A stretch of DNA of 58,085 nt from Nodosilinea sp. LEGE 06152 (GTDB taxonomy: Bacteria > Cyanobacteriota > Cyanobacteriia > Phormidesmidales > Phormidesmidaceae). This document shows, one piece after another, positions 1 to 9,192 of this stretch (positions within the stretch are counted from its first letter, which is position 1; every line of letters starts with the position of its first letter). A model generated the notes under the pieces. That model was not told the origin of the DNA and searched no databases. It saw only the letters and a program-made list of their open reading frames with translations. A program made the position numbers and the translations under genes. Location: positions 40,649 through 98,733 of the forward strand of contig NZ_JADEWR010000018.1 of assembly GCF_015207525.1 (NCBI RefSeq), written 5' to 3'.

Positions 1-110
1 ACTACCACCTCCAGGTCGGAGTAGGTTTGCTGCAGGGCGCTGCGCACCGCCAGAGGCAGCAGATGGGGTCGATTGTGGGTCGGAATGATAACGCTGAGCT
101 GAGGTTGCAT
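1..110 (-). CDS. Family 2 glycosyltransferase, N-terminal fragment (cut by window edge)
   Basis: Only the first 36 codons lie in the window, starting from an ATG at 110 on the minus strand. They read MQPQLSVIIPTHNRPHL and onward, the classic first beta strand and nucleotide-binding start of a GT-A (family 2) glycosyltransferase. It lies 57 bases downstream of the Wzt-like ATPase gene on the same strand, so it is probably another transferase of the same polysaccharide operon. The sugar donor and acceptor cannot be judged from this piece. Confidence 0.8.
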   Translation of the reverse strand, partial: MQPQLSVIIPTHNRPHLLPLAVRSALQQTYSDLEVV

Positions 111-167
111 GGTCTAACCCTTGTGTCTAATCCTGCCTAAAAATGCCTCAAACTAGCCGCCAAATTC

Positions 168-1502
168 TTAGGGCAGCAGCTGTCCAGCCGACACCGGCAC
201 CACCGGCACCATCGACCAGCTGCGCGGCTGATAGAACTGACACTTGTTGACGTTTTGCTGCGATGTCACCGTGAAGCGAAACGACTCGACCAGATCAAAG
301 GTGTAAACCGCATCTTTGCGCAGGCGAATTTGGGCGCTATACACCCCCGGTGCCAGCCCCAGATAGGGCATCTGCAGCCGAATTTCTGACAGCCCCGGCG
401 ACAGCTGAAAAAAGGCGTCGTCGTTTTGCCCCCGCAGCGACAGTACGTAGCCCGCGCTCTCAATGCCGCCCACTTTGGCGATGCGAATGTCGAGCGCTAC
501 CCCGCTATAGCTGTCGTGGGCCTCACAAACGGCGCACAGGCTGAGGGGTTCACCCGTCAACAGGGTTTGGGTGGGCTGTCCGTCACCATCGCGAAAGAAC
601 AGGTCGCGAAAGTCAATGCCGTTGCTCTCCTCGGCGGCTTTTGGCGGAAAGACCATGCGGTTTTCGGAGCGCTCGATGCTGTTGAGAAACAGGTCGCGCT
701 CGTACTGATCGACCACGGCATTGACCTCGCCCTGGGCCACTAGCGCTCCCCTAGTCAGATAGATGGCCTGGTCGCAAATGTTGAGAATGGCCTGGGAGTT
801 GTGGTTGACCAGAATAAAAGCCACCCCCCGCTGGCGCAGCTCGTAGAGGCGGCGATAGCACTTGGCCTTAAAGCGGGCGTCGCCGACCGCTAGCACCTCA
901 TCGACCAGCAGAATATTGGGCTCGGTGTAGATGGCGCAGGCAAACCCTAGCCGCGCCGCCATCCCCGAGCTGTAGGTCTGCACCGGAGCGTCAATGGCCT
1001 CCTCAATTTCGGCAAACTCGACCACCTCAGCAAAGCGCTGCTTAATCTGCTGGGTGGTGAGGCCCAGAATCGACATGTTGGCGTAGATATTTTCCCGCCC
1101 GGTCAGAATTGGGTTAAACCCTGCCCCCAGCGCAATCAGCGGGGCCAGCCGTCCGCGCACCCGCACCCGCCCCGTGTCAGGCTTGATCAGGCCGCTAATG
1201 ATGCGCAGCAGGGTGCTTTTACCCGCCCCGTTGCTGCCTACCAACCCCACCGCCTGCCCGCGATGCAGCTGAAAGCTGATGTCTTTTAGCGCCCAAAACT
1301 CCTGGGGTCTGAGGCGATCGCTGTGGGGTCTGCCCCCGGTGAGGTCAGCGGCAATATCCTTCACACCGTAGAAGAGCGATCGCCTCAGGTCGCGGCAGAA
1401 TTTCTTCGATACCCCCTCCACCGAAATCACGGGCTGACTATCGGATTCAGGAGTTGCCATAAACGATTCCGTTAGTGATTCAGTACTGAGCCGTATTGTC
1501 AT
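168..1502 (-). CDS. Polysaccharide ABC exporter ATP-binding protein (Wzt-like)
   Basis: A 444-residue ATPase that would power export of a lipid-linked polysaccharide across the inner membrane together with the permease encoded just upstream. The nucleotide-binding domain shows Walker A GSNGAGKST near residue 90, the signature YSSGMAARL and Walker B NILLVDEVLAVGD. About 170 residues follow the ATPase core, rich in beta-strand-like sequence, as in Wzt proteins whose C-terminal domain recognises the glycan end. The ATG at 1502 overlaps the permease stop codon (ATGA), so translational coupling supports this start; an in-frame ATG at 1460 (MATPESD) is an alternative. Similar ATPases serve teichoic acid or capsule export, so the exact glycan is unknown. 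Confidence 0.92.
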   Translation of the reverse strand: MTIRLSTESLTESFMATPESDSQPVISVEGVSKKFCRDLRRSLFYGVKDIAADLTGGRPHSDRLRPQEFWALKDISFQLHRGQAVGLVGSNGAGKSTLLRIISGLIKPDTGRVRVRGRLAPLIALGAGFNPILTGRENIYANMSILGLTTQQIKQRFAEVVEFAEIEEAIDAPVQTYSSGMAARLGFACAIYTEPNILLVDEVLAVGDARFKAKCYRRLYELRQRGVAFILVNHNSQAILNICDQAIYLTRGALVAQGEVNAVVDQYERDLFLNSIERSENRMVFPPKAAEESNGIDFRDLFFRDGDGQPTQTLLTGEPLSLCAVCEAHDSYSGVALDIRIAKVGGIESAGYVLSLRGQNDDAFFQLSPGLSEIRLQMPYLGLAPGVYSAQIRLRKDAVYTFDLVESFRFTVTSQQNVNKCQFYQPRSWSMVPVVPVSAGQLLP

Positions 1503-2344
1503 GACGTTACCCTCTCAACCACGTAGGGCATGGCAATGCGAAACCCAACCCAGGTCAGCAGCAGACCCAGCAGCGTTAGCCCGCTCACCACCCAAAAGCT
1601 CACCACCTCAGTCAGCACTCCGGTGGTGGCCAGCTCGCGGGTAGTCACCAGCAGCGGTGCCACCGGGTTGAGGGCCACCAGCATGCCAAAGGCTCCCTCG
1701 GTAGGTACGGGGTAGATGACCGGCGTTAAAAACAGCCAGAAACCCATGATCATGTTGAGGCTCTTCGAGACATCCTGGTAGAGCACGCCAATGGGGGCCA
1801 GCAAAATGCCGACCAGCGTGCCCAACAGCACCAGGTGAATGAGCGCCACCGGGGCCAAAATCACCGTCCAGCTCACCGGCACGCGAAAGAACAAAAACAG
1901 CCCCACAATCAAGACCAGCTTGATACCAAAGTTGAAGCCCACCTCCCCCAGCTTGGCCAGAATGATCGCCTCACGCGGGAAGTTGACCCGCGCCAGCATG
2001 GGCTTGGCTATAATCACCGCCTGCACCGGCCCGGTGGCGGCATCCACGAAGGTCTGCCAGAGGGCGGTGTTAAACATGACAAAGGCCGGGTAAGGAATAT
2101 CGGTTTCCCCGACGGTAAAGACGTTGGCATCTTTGGCCAGGGTAAAGCCCACGGCCATCGCAACCGGCGGAATAAAGGCCCAGGCTATACCCAGGGCGGC
2201 CTGTCGGTACTGGGCGCTAATGTCGCGCACCATCAGCCGCCAGGCCAGCTCACGGGAGGCCAGCAGATCTCGCCACATCGTCCACAGCAAAAACCGGGGG
2301 CGGCGCAGCAGGCTATCGGGGGTATAAATCAGTTCGGGCGGCAT
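1499..2344 (-). CDS. Polysaccharide ABC exporter permease (Wzm-like)
   Basis: A 281-residue integral membrane protein of the ABC-2 type. About six hydrophobic segments are visible, preceded by an amphipathic N-terminal stretch (WRDLLASRELAWRLMVRDIS) typical of Wzm/KpsM/TagG permeases. It is the channel half of the exporter whose ATPase gene overlaps its 3' end by 4 bases. It lies 53 bases after a glycosyltransferase gene in one operon. Length and topology match the family; the exported polymer is not identifiable from sequence. Confidence 0.92.
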   Translation of the reverse strand: MPPELIYTPDSLLRRPRFLLWTMWRDLLASRELAWRLMVRDISAQYRQAALGIAWAFIPPVAMAVGFTLAKDANVFTVGETDIPYPAFVMFNTALWQTFVDAATGPVQAVIIAKPMLARVNFPREAIILAKLGEVGFNFGIKLVLIVGLFLFFRVPVSWTVILAPVALIHLVLLGTLVGILLAPIGVLYQDVSKSLNMIMGFWLFLTPVIYPVPTEGAFGMLVALNPVAPLLVTTRELATTGVLTEVVSFWVVSGLTLLGLLLTWVGFRIAMPYVVERVTS

Positions 2345-2397
2345 CAGCGGAACAACTCCATCAACGATCTAGGCGTTTGACTGGGTCTGAAAACTCC

Positions 2398-3396
2398 CTA
2401 GCCCTGGGAGTAGTTGGTGTTCGCCCCAGAGGCGCGGTGCCGATGGGTGAGGTAGCGGTTAAGCCAGTGCTCGGTTTTGGCGAGCGCCCGCGCCAGCAGG
2501 TGACTGCCTGCGCCAAAGGTCAACTTTTGGGTGAATGGATAAATTAAGGTGCCGTAGCGCCGCCAGCCCAGCTTTTTGTATTTGGTTTTGAAGTAGCCGT
2601 CTTCAGCCAGGTTCCACTTGTCGCGCAGGCGGTGCAGGCTCTCCAATGTCCAGCGATTGCTCCAGCGCAGCATGTAGTAGTGCACGTCAGCCCACTCTTG
2701 GGGCGGGCCGGGTACATAGGTGACCAAGGAAGCGGGTTCAAAGTAAACCGTTTCACCCGCCTCGCGCACTGTCATGCAAAAGTCGAGGTGCTCCTTAGTG
2801 TTGAGCATGGCCTCATCGAGGGGGCCGATCTGGTCAAACAGCGATCGCCGCACCAGCACGCAGTGAAATTCAGCCAGTTCGGTGGGGGTGCGATCGAGGC
2901 TGGAGCGAATTTCCGCTACCGTTTTGCCCTGGTGAAACATTTTTTCGCGCAGGCGGCGGCGGCCCAGCTTATCGACCCACACGTGGGACTCGCCCCCGGC
3001 AAAGTGCACTTCGGCGTGGATGGGCTCGTGCTGGCACATCAGCGGGCCGACCACCGCCGCGTTGGTCTCCTCAGCGCAGGTGACCAGCGCCTCTAGCCAG
3101 CCCGGCGACACCACAACGTCGTTATCTACAAACACCAGGTAGGGGGTATCGACGGCCTGCAACCCCAGATTGCGTGCCTGGTTGGGGTAGAGGTAGTGCT
3201 CGGTGCGGATCAGCTTAAAGCCCTTTTCTAAGGCCTGTTCTTCGAGGTAGCGGCGCAGTTTTTTAGGCGAGTTGCCGTCGACACACACCAGCTTGAAGGG
3301 CAGCTGGGTGTGGGCGTAAATGCTCTCCAGAGAGGTTTGGGCATAGCTAAACCGCTCGCGGGGCACAACAACCAGGGTAACTAGGGGTTCAGTCAT
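2398..3396 (-). CDS. Family 2 glycosyltransferase
   Basis: A 332-residue GT-A fold transferase. It opens with TEPLVTLVVVPRERF (first strand), continues with the nucleotide-binding segment LVCVDGNSPK, and has the metal-binding motif FVDNDVVVSPGW near residue 91, so it should transfer a sugar from a nucleotide donor to the growing surface glycan. No membrane segment is evident. It sits between the GT4 gene (9 bases upstream) and the Wzm permease in the operon, supporting a role in building the exported polymer. Donor and linkage cannot be told from sequence. Confidence 0.88.
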   Translation of the reverse strand: MTEPLVTLVVVPRERFSYAQTSLESIYAHTQLPFKLVCVDGNSPKKLRRYLEEQALEKGFKLIRTEHYLYPNQARNLGLQAVDTPYLVFVDNDVVVSPGWLEALVTCAEETNAAVVGPLMCQHEPIHAEVHFAGGESHVWVDKLGRRRLREKMFHQGKTVAEIRSSLDRTPTELAEFHCVLVRRSLFDQIGPLDEAMLNTKEHLDFCMTVREAGETVYFEPASLVTYVPGPPQEWADVHYYMLRWSNRWTLESLHRLRDKWNLAEDGYFKTKYKKLGWRRYGTLIYPFTQKLTFGAGSHLLARALAKTEHWLNRYLTHRHRASGANTNYSQG

Positions 3397-3405
3397 GGAG
3401 TACTC

Positions 3406-4728
3406 CTATTTCTCTGCTGAGGCAGGGCGCATAGATGGGGTTAGTGAGGCATGAGCTAGGGAGGCAGACTCGTTGTGAGGCCCCGATCGATTTGCCGGAG
3501 CCAGCAGGCGATCGTACACCTGCACCAGGCGATCGTTCAGCATTTGCATGTCAAAGTGACGCTCCACAAACCGCCGTCCGGCCATCCCGAGATCTGGCCA
3601 GATCTCGGGATGGTCGATCAGGTAGCCCAGCCGTTCGGCCAGGGCATTGGCGTCGCGTTCGGGAACTAAAAACCCCGACACGCCATCTTCTACTAGCTCG
3701 GGAATGCCGCCGTGGTCGGTGCTCAGCACCGGCAAGCCCATGGCCATCGCCTCCTTCAGGACATTGATAGGGGCATCCTGGTTGCCATCGGCGGCGGTAA
3801 TGCTGGGGGCCACAAACAGGTGGCAGGTGTCGAGAATCTCGACAATTTCGGCCTCATTCTTCCAGCCCACCAGCTCAATGTAGGACTCGGCTCGCAGCTC
3901 GACGATCAGCTGCTGCAGGGCGGAGCGCAGGGGGCCGTCGCCAATAATGGTGTAGGTCAGGTTGGGGTAGCGCTGAGCCTGCTGGGCGACGGCGCGAATG
4001 GCAAACTCAAGCCCTTTTTTTTCCACCAAGCGACCGGTCGTTGCAATCCGAACGGGCTGACCTGGCTCTAGCTCTCGCGGCCGAAAGGTGAATTTATTGA
4101 TGTCTAGGCCTGAGAAATGCACCGCAACGCGATCGCTGGGCCAGCCCAGAGCCAAGACCCGCTGTCGAAAGAAGTCGCAGTTGGCCAGGCAGTAATCAAC
4201 GTGCCGCACGAGCTGGCGGTAAACGCGATCGCCCCCTTCCTGCACGTAGCGGCTGATGTCAAACCCGCGAAACATCAGCAGGAGCCGAGGGGCGGGTCGC
4301 AGCAACCGTTTGAAGGCCAGCCCCCGATACCCCTGGGTACCAAACTGGCAGTGAATAATGTCGTAGGACTGGGGCCGACCCACCAGTGCTACCGCCGTGT
4401 AGAAGAGCCACAGGTTGAGCGCCTGCTCACCGTGGACAAAGGGGTTGAGCGATCGCGCTATCAAGCCCGGGGCGCGCCAGCCAGCACGCAGCCCCAGCCC
4501 AATCCCCTGCACCAGCCGCCAGAGATAGTTTTGGGGCACCTCCGGCATGGGGTAGGTGCGCTCCCACAGGCGATAGCGGCTCACATCGGGGTGCGACACC
4601 GCCCAATTGCCCACGCGGTTGGTGTAGATATCGACCTGATGGCCGCGATCGATCAGCCCCGTCACCTGGTTGAGCACAAAAGTCTCTGACAGACACGGGA
4701 AGTCGGCGACCAAAAATGCAATGCGCAT
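3406..4728 (-). CDS. Family 4 glycosyltransferase (WcaL-like)
   Basis: A GT-B fold transferase of about 440 residues. The N-terminal segment MRIAFLVADFPCLSETFVLN matches WcaL/Cps-type GT4 enzymes. The C-terminal donor domain has TTGRLVEKKGLEFA, then DGNQDAPINVLKEAMAMG with the conserved acidic pair. The frame extends upstream to 4764, but the ATG at 4728 is preferred: it is preceded by GAGGAG at good spacing, starts exactly at the family's conserved N-terminus, and avoids overlap with the previous gene (stop at 4739). The coding sequence carries a perfect 32-bp palindrome at 3582-3613, reported separately. It acts in the same surface polysaccharide pathway as its neighbours. Confidence 0.9.
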   Translation of the reverse strand: MRIAFLVADFPCLSETFVLNQVTGLIDRGHQVDIYTNRVGNWAVSHPDVSRYRLWERTYPMPEVPQNYLWRLVQGIGLGLRAGWRAPGLIARSLNPFVHGEQALNLWLFYTAVALVGRPQSYDIIHCQFGTQGYRGLAFKRLLRPAPRLLLMFRGFDISRYVQEGGDRVYRQLVRHVDYCLANCDFFRQRVLALGWPSDRVAVHFSGLDINKFTFRPRELEPGQPVRIATTGRLVEKKGLEFAIRAVAQQAQRYPNLTYTIIGDGPLRSALQQLIVELRAESYIELVGWKNEAEIVEILDTCHLFVAPSITAADGNQDAPINVLKEAMAMGLPVLSTDHGGIPELVEDGVSGFLVPERDANALAERLGYLIDHPEIWPDLGMAGRRFVERHFDMQMLNDRLVQVYDRLLAPANRSGPHNESASLAHASLTPSMRPASAEK

Positions 4729-4738
4729 ATCACTCTCC

Positions 4739-5662
4739 TCAACGTCGACTGGATGCTCCGCCAAATTTAAGTCGTAGGGTTTCCCAGGCGCTGATGTAGC
4801 GCACCATCACCATCACTGACGACACCCTAAGTTTTTGATCTAGGTTCCTAAGTCGTCCGTCGCCAAAGGCGTTGACCACAAAAAACACTGGCGGCACTAG
4901 GTTTTGCATCAGAGCCTGCACAAACACCCGGTGGCGCTGCCCTATAGACTTAGCCTGCTTGAGCTGCACATCGTAGTAGCCACCCGCTAGCCGCACTGTG
5001 CGCTGGTACAGCTCCCCCAGCGATCGCCGCGCCGGGTGTTCCACCTGCACCTCATCGGCGTAGACCTGCTGAAACCCGGCTGCAAACACCCGTCGGCCCC
5101 ACTCCAGGTCGCCGTTTGACTTTAGCTGCAGGTCAAACGGCCCAACTTGGTCAATCACCCGTCGCCAGGTCAGCACGTTGGCGGTGGCCCCGCCGTGCTG
5201 CTCCCGCAGGAGCCGCTCCTGGGGAAAAGCTGTCAGGCTCTCGTAAAGCTCGACCGCCGTGGGCCGCTGGGGATCGGCAAAAAACAGGTTAATCCGGCCC
5301 ACCACCTGACCACAGTTGGGCTCCTGGCGCAGTCGCGCCACCCCTCGCTCCAGCCAGTCTGCGGCGGGAATACAGTCGGCGTCGGTAAAGGCAATCACCT
5401 CCCCCTTGGCCAGCGCTAGCCCCCGGTTGCGCGCCGCGTAGGACCCTGGCACGGGCTCTACGGCTAGCGTAGCGTTGTCGCAGGCAGCCACTAGCGCCTG
5501 AACCCGAGCCAGGTTGTCAGAGCCATTGTCGACCACGATGATTTCAAAACGCGATCGCGCGTAGGTTTGCCGAGCTAAAGCCGCTAGACACAGCCCCAGC
5601 CGCTCCCCGTCGTTAAAGACGGGAATAACAACTGACACAAATGGAGCTTCAGACTCAGACAT
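4739..5662 (-). CDS. Family 2 glycosyltransferase
   Basis: A 307-residue GT-A transferase. It shows VSVVIPVFNDGERLGLCLAA at the N-terminus, IIVVDNGSDN, and the DxD-type motif AFTDADCIPAADW near residue 91, which binds the metal and nucleotide sugar. Downstream is the WGRRVFAAGF motif common in this subfamily. It is 20 bases downstream of the flavoprotein gene and 10 bases upstream of the GT4 start, clearly one transcription unit. A hydrophobic C-terminal stretch may touch the membrane. Substrate unknown. Confidence 0.88.
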   Translation of the reverse strand: MSESEAPFVSVVIPVFNDGERLGLCLAALARQTYARSRFEIIVVDNGSDNLARVQALVAACDNATLAVEPVPGSYAARNRGLALAKGEVIAFTDADCIPAADWLERGVARLRQEPNCGQVVGRINLFFADPQRPTAVELYESLTAFPQERLLREQHGGATANVLTWRRVIDQVGPFDLQLKSNGDLEWGRRVFAAGFQQVYADEVQVEHPARRSLGELYQRTVRLAGGYYDVQLKQAKSIGQRHRVFVQALMQNLVPPVFFVVNAFGDGRLRNLDQKLRVSSVMVMVRYISAWETLRLKFGGASSRR

Positions 5663-5682
5663 AGCGCTGCCTTAGAGCTTCC

Positions 5683-7170
5683 CTAAGCGGCTTGGGAAAG
5701 CGATCGCCCGGCAGGCACAGGTTCATCTCCCTGCTTCAGCTTCGACCACTCCTGATTGGTAAAGTTCTCGTGGTACGAGCGCTCGACATTGATATTCCAG
5801 ATGTCGTGGTTTTCGCCCACAATATTTTTGGCCGCTAGCAGCGCCGACAGCATGGAGTGGTCTTGGTTGTTATAGCGGTGCATGCCGTTGCGACCCACCG
5901 TTTGCAGATTTTCGAAGCTGCGTATGTAGTCTTCCAGCACCTTCAAGTGCTTGCGGTATTCACCGTCGTACACCGGGTAGGCTTTGTACTGGCGAATGAC
6001 GCAGCCATCTTCTACGTCCTCTGGCTTAACCCCCAAACCCAGCCGGGTAATCTCCTCAGAGGCTAGCTCAATTAGCTTCTCGTTGGGCATTTCCCAGAGG
6101 TCATCCCCTTCGCTGCAAAAATACTCCATACCCAGGCAGGTTTTGCTGGAGTCGGGCACCATTTCGGGGCTCCAGTTCTTAAAGTTTTGAATGCGCCCCA
6201 CCTTGAATTCTGGGCTGTGAATGTACAGCCAGTTGTCAGGAAAGAGGTCAGGATTATTGACAATCAGCGACACAATTAGGAAATCGCGATACTTCAATCC
6301 GCGAGCCGCCGCCAGTACTTCTTCTGGAGGCAGCGGATCGAGCCGATTCACCAGCAGGGCAATGGGCATTGAGTTAATAAAGTGTTCGCCCACAATGTCA
6401 AAGGTTAGATCGCCTTTTTTCGCCACCACCTTAGTAATTCGGTTGCCTTCGCGCTCAACTCGCACCACCTCGGTGTTGAGGTGTACTGGCGAGCCATGCC
6501 GATCGAGCAGTTCCTGGCAGCGCTCCCACATCATGCCGGGGCCGAGGCGAGGGTAGTCAAATTTTTTGATCAGGCTCTTGGCGTTTTGGCTACCAAAAAT
6601 AGCGTTGATGACCGCCTGCTTGAGCGACATATTTTGAATCCGCTGGGCCGCCCAGTCAGCTCGAATCTGGCTACAGGGAATGCCCCAAACCTTCTCAGTA
6701 TAGGTCTTGAAGAAAATGCGATAGAGCCGCTCGCCAAAGCAGTCAATCACCCATTCCTCAAAGGTTTCGGCTTCAAAGCCGGGGTTTAGGTACTTATGCC
6801 CCTTGGCCTTGAGGTAGCTAAACAAAATCAGCGCGCTGGTCACAGGGCCGAGATTTTTTAGCGTTTTCATCAACGACAGTGGATAGTCGTAAAACTTGTT
6901 GTCGTAGTAGATGCGTGACAGTCGAGGCGTCTGAATAAAGTCATCGCCTAGAATCTCTTTCCAGACCGTCTGTACTTCACCGACCTTGGTGAAAAAGCGG
7001 TGGCCGCCAATGTCAAAGCGGTAGCCCTTATAGGTTTCAGTGCGAGAAATACCGCCCACTTTGTCGGCCTTTTCTAACACAACCGACTTCTTGCCGTGCT
7101 TCATCAGCTCATAGCCTGCGGTCAGACCAGCGGGTCCGCCACCAATAATAACTACGGGTAAAGACTGCAT
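5683..7170 (-). CDS. FAD-dependent oxidoreductase, UDP-galactopyranose mutase-like
   Basis: A flavoprotein of about 495 residues. The dinucleotide-binding motif VVIIGGGPAGLTAGYEL opens the protein, followed by VLEKADKVGGISRTE and the DIGGHRFFTK segment seen in Glf-like and protoporphyrinogen-oxidase-like enzymes. The position among glycosyltransferases and an exporter suggests a sugar-modifying role, such as isomerising or oxidising a nucleotide sugar, but the substrate is not established. The ATG at 7170 is chosen because TCTGGAG lies 8 bases before it and the Rossmann strand starts right after; the frame extends to another ATG at 7200. It lies 63 bases after the first gene of the operon. 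Confidence 0.82.
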   Translation of the reverse strand: MQSLPVVIIGGGPAGLTAGYELMKHGKKSVVLEKADKVGGISRTETYKGYRFDIGGHRFFTKVGEVQTVWKEILGDDFIQTPRLSRIYYDNKFYDYPLSLMKTLKNLGPVTSALILFSYLKAKGHKYLNPGFEAETFEEWVIDCFGERLYRIFFKTYTEKVWGIPCSQIRADWAAQRIQNMSLKQAVINAIFGSQNAKSLIKKFDYPRLGPGMMWERCQELLDRHGSPVHLNTEVVRVEREGNRITKVVAKKGDLTFDIVGEHFINSMPIALLVNRLDPLPPEEVLAAARGLKYRDFLIVSLIVNNPDLFPDNWLYIHSPEFKVGRIQNFKNWSPEMVPDSSKTCLGMEYFCSEGDDLWEMPNEKLIELASEEITRLGLGVKPEDVEDGCVIRQYKAYPVYDGEYRKHLKVLEDYIRSFENLQTVGRNGMHRYNNQDHSMLSALLAAKNIVGENHDIWNINVERSYHENFTNQEWSKLKQGDEPVPAGRSLSQAA

Positions 7171-7233
7171 CAATTCAACTCCAGAATTTAGGATAGCCAT
7201 ATGGATAAACGCTAGATAATTGGCGACGGGCAG

Positions 7234-8256
7234 TTAGTTTGAAAAGGTAGAAAATTGTCGGAGCCTGTAGGTTGCCGTGCCGTAGGCAAAAGCTGCGCCG
7301 CCGTAGAGAAAATAAAACCAGTGCCAGGGAATGACTCGAAGCGCAAATAGCACTCCTCGCTTATGCAAGAAAAAGCGATAGACCCGCTGGTTAATGACTA
7401 ACAGCCCGACCATGGTGGCGATCGCCACAATCCACAGGAAGGGGTTAACCAATCCGAGCACCAGGCAGCCCAGCGCTACAAAGCTCAGCACAACGCTGAG
7501 TTGGTTGGTTCGATCGAGGTTGAGGTCATTCATCGGTTGGCCCTGGGTTAGAATCAGCTCCGTCCAGGGTAGAGCGCGATAAAAAATTTCGGCTCGCAGC
7601 AGCGACATGGGCTGCCAACACTTCAGGTGCTTGACCTGAATGTGCTTACACAGGCGAATGGTGTACCCCGCCCGCTTAAGCCGGTAGCCGAGTTCAATAT
7701 CTTCAACGCAGGGCTTACGGTAGCGCTCATCAAACCCGCCCACGGCTTCAAAGGCTTCGGCACGAATGGCCCCACAGGCTCCCCAGAAGGTTGAAGCCTT
7801 CTCGGAAGAGACCTGGTGGGTGTAGTGGTGAAACAGATTTTTGTACTGCGACAGAAAATTTTCGGCCCCTGGCTGGTCGTCGTAGGAGCCGATGAGCGCC
7901 GCCAGACTGACATCCTGCTGAAACGCTTTTTCGACGTTGAGAATGGTATCGAAGCCCACCGTGACATCGGCATCGATAAAAAACAGGATACTGCCGCGAG
8001 CCAGCCTAGCCCCTTGGTTGCGGGCGCGGGCGGGTCCGCCCGGCGTGTCGTAGCGAAAGACCGTGGCCCCAAAGTCTTTGGCCACCTCCCACGAGCCATC
8101 GGTGTCGCCATCGGCCACCACAATGACTTCGTCGGGCTGCCGACTAGACTGCCTGAGGCTGTCGAGACAACGGCGAAAACTCTCGCCGCCATTGTAGACA
8201 GGAATAATAACGGAGATATTGGAAAGCTCTGATGCATTGCCTGAACTGGAGTTCAT
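7234..8256 (-). CDS. Family 2 glycosyltransferase with C-terminal membrane segments
   Basis: A transferase of about 340 residues. ISVIIPVYNGGESFRRCLDS, EVIVVADGDTDGS and the DAD motif in LFFIDADVTV define the GT-A domain; WGACGAIRAEAFEAVGGFDE and the CVEDIELGYRLK motif are typical of membrane-anchored GT2 enzymes. Two to three hydrophobic helices follow (around VVLSFVALGCLVLGLV and LWIVAIATMVGLLV). The frame runs to 8310, but the ATG at 8256 (MNSSSGN) leads directly into the domain and is preferred. It is the first gene of the minus-strand polysaccharide operon. Confidence 0.86.
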   Translation of the reverse strand: MNSSSGNASELSNISVIIPVYNGGESFRRCLDSLRQSSRQPDEVIVVADGDTDGSWEVAKDFGATVFRYDTPGGPARARNQGARLARGSILFFIDADVTVGFDTILNVEKAFQQDVSLAALIGSYDDQPGAENFLSQYKNLFHHYTHQVSSEKASTFWGACGAIRAEAFEAVGGFDERYRKPCVEDIELGYRLKRAGYTIRLCKHIQVKHLKCWQPMSLLRAEIFYRALPWTELILTQGQPMNDLNLDRTNQLSVVLSFVALGCLVLGLVNPFLWIVAIATMVGLLVINQRVYRFFLHKRGVLFALRVIPWHWFYFLYGGAAFAYGTATYRLRQFSTFSN

Positions 8257-8276
8257 GAACCTGCGATTCCTGAGAA

Positions 8277-8316
8277 TATATACATATGCATATACCTTGA
8301 AGAAAATCAATCAAGG
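8277..8316 (-). promoter_or_regulatory. Possible promoter/operator region of the polysaccharide operon
   Basis: Directly upstream of the first operon gene lies an AT-rich tract with TATATAC/ATATGCATA elements and an inverted repeat CCTTGA-10 nt-TCAAGG (8295-8316). On the minus strand a TTGATT and a TATATG could act as -35/-10 elements, but the spacing is poor. The rest of the 540-base gap (8257-8796), which also serves the divergent membrane gene, shows no convincing coding sequence. Confidence 0.3.
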
Positions 8317-8796
8317 AGTTTGCTAGCGCACCAAACTTGCTTACCAAAGGCAACGTTTAGAAAAACGAAATCCCTTCGACCATGATTTGAGAAATTACAG
8401 GTGACGTCAGGAAGCATTGTTTTTCCAGGGCTTGCAGAGAGTTACAAGCGCTCTATTCACTTAAAGCGAACCTAACACGGGTATTCTGACGAGATCATGA
8501 GAGCATTCTTATCTTTATATTTCCTTTATAAATACTTTTCTGGAGAAAATTTTCAAATCTGTACCTTTCGATAGATGCCATAAAAGACGACTGTAATTGA
8601 TCGAGGTTGGTTCCCGATCGGCCAGCAAGCTGTTAGGTACTGCCCCAATATTGTGTTACAGATTACAAATTCGGCTTTGCAAAAGAGGTAGCCCATCGCA
8701 ATCGCAACTGCTGAAAGATTGCGCTGCTGGCGGGTTACCGGGTTGTGCAGCCGCAAAAACCTCGCTAGCCTGATGGTGTTTTCACTCTGCAAGCCT

Positions 8797-9117
8797 ATGT
8801 CCACTGGAGCTTTGTATGCGATCGCCTACGCTGCCCTATCTGCGGTTGGCGGCCTAATTGGCTATGCCCAGGCCCGCAGCCAGGTGTCATTGATTAGCGG
8901 ATTGTTCAGCGCTGCCCTGCTGCTGGTGGGTGCTTGGCTGTGGCAGGCCGGTGTTCCCTCTGGAGCCGGTCTGGCCATGGGAGTTACTGCGGCCCTAGTC
9001 GTGGTTTTCATCCGCCGCTGGATGCAAACTCGCAAAGCCATGCCCGCCGTCATCATGATTGTGGCGGGAGTGCTGGCATTTATTGGGATGGGGGTATCGC
9101 TGGTAGGGGGCCAGTGA
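8797..9117 (+). CDS. TMEM14/UPF0136 family small membrane protein
   Basis: A 106-residue protein with about four hydrophobic helices (ALYAIAYAALSAVGGLIGY, SLISGLFSAALLLVGAWLW, AGLAMGVTAALVVVFIRRW, AVIMIVAGVLAFIGMGVSL). The glycine-rich first helix and overall length fit the TMEM14 (UPF0136) family, which is found in cyanobacteria and plastids; plant relatives are linked to fatty-acid export from plastids, but no bacterial role is settled. The ATG at 8797 is chosen because it begins exactly at the family's first helix; the frame is open further upstream to 8719 with unlikely sequence. It is divergent from the glycosyltransferase operon. Confidence 0.8.
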   Translation: MSTGALYAIAYAALSAVGGLIGYAQARSQVSLISGLFSAALLLVGAWLWQAGVPSGAGLAMGVTAALVVVFIRRWMQTRKAMPAVIMIVAGVLAFIGMGVSLVGGQ

Positions 9118-9192
9118 GCAGGTAGAGCGGTGGTTTCAATGATGAGAATTAATTAATCGTAGGGGAGTGGTTCTGGGAAACAATGCCAGGAT

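Noticed and set aside
8553..8804. 83-codon open frame on the minus strand in the gap before the TMEM14-like gene
   Set aside because: Overlaps the start of the real gene on the other strand, no ribosome binding site, no recognisable motif.
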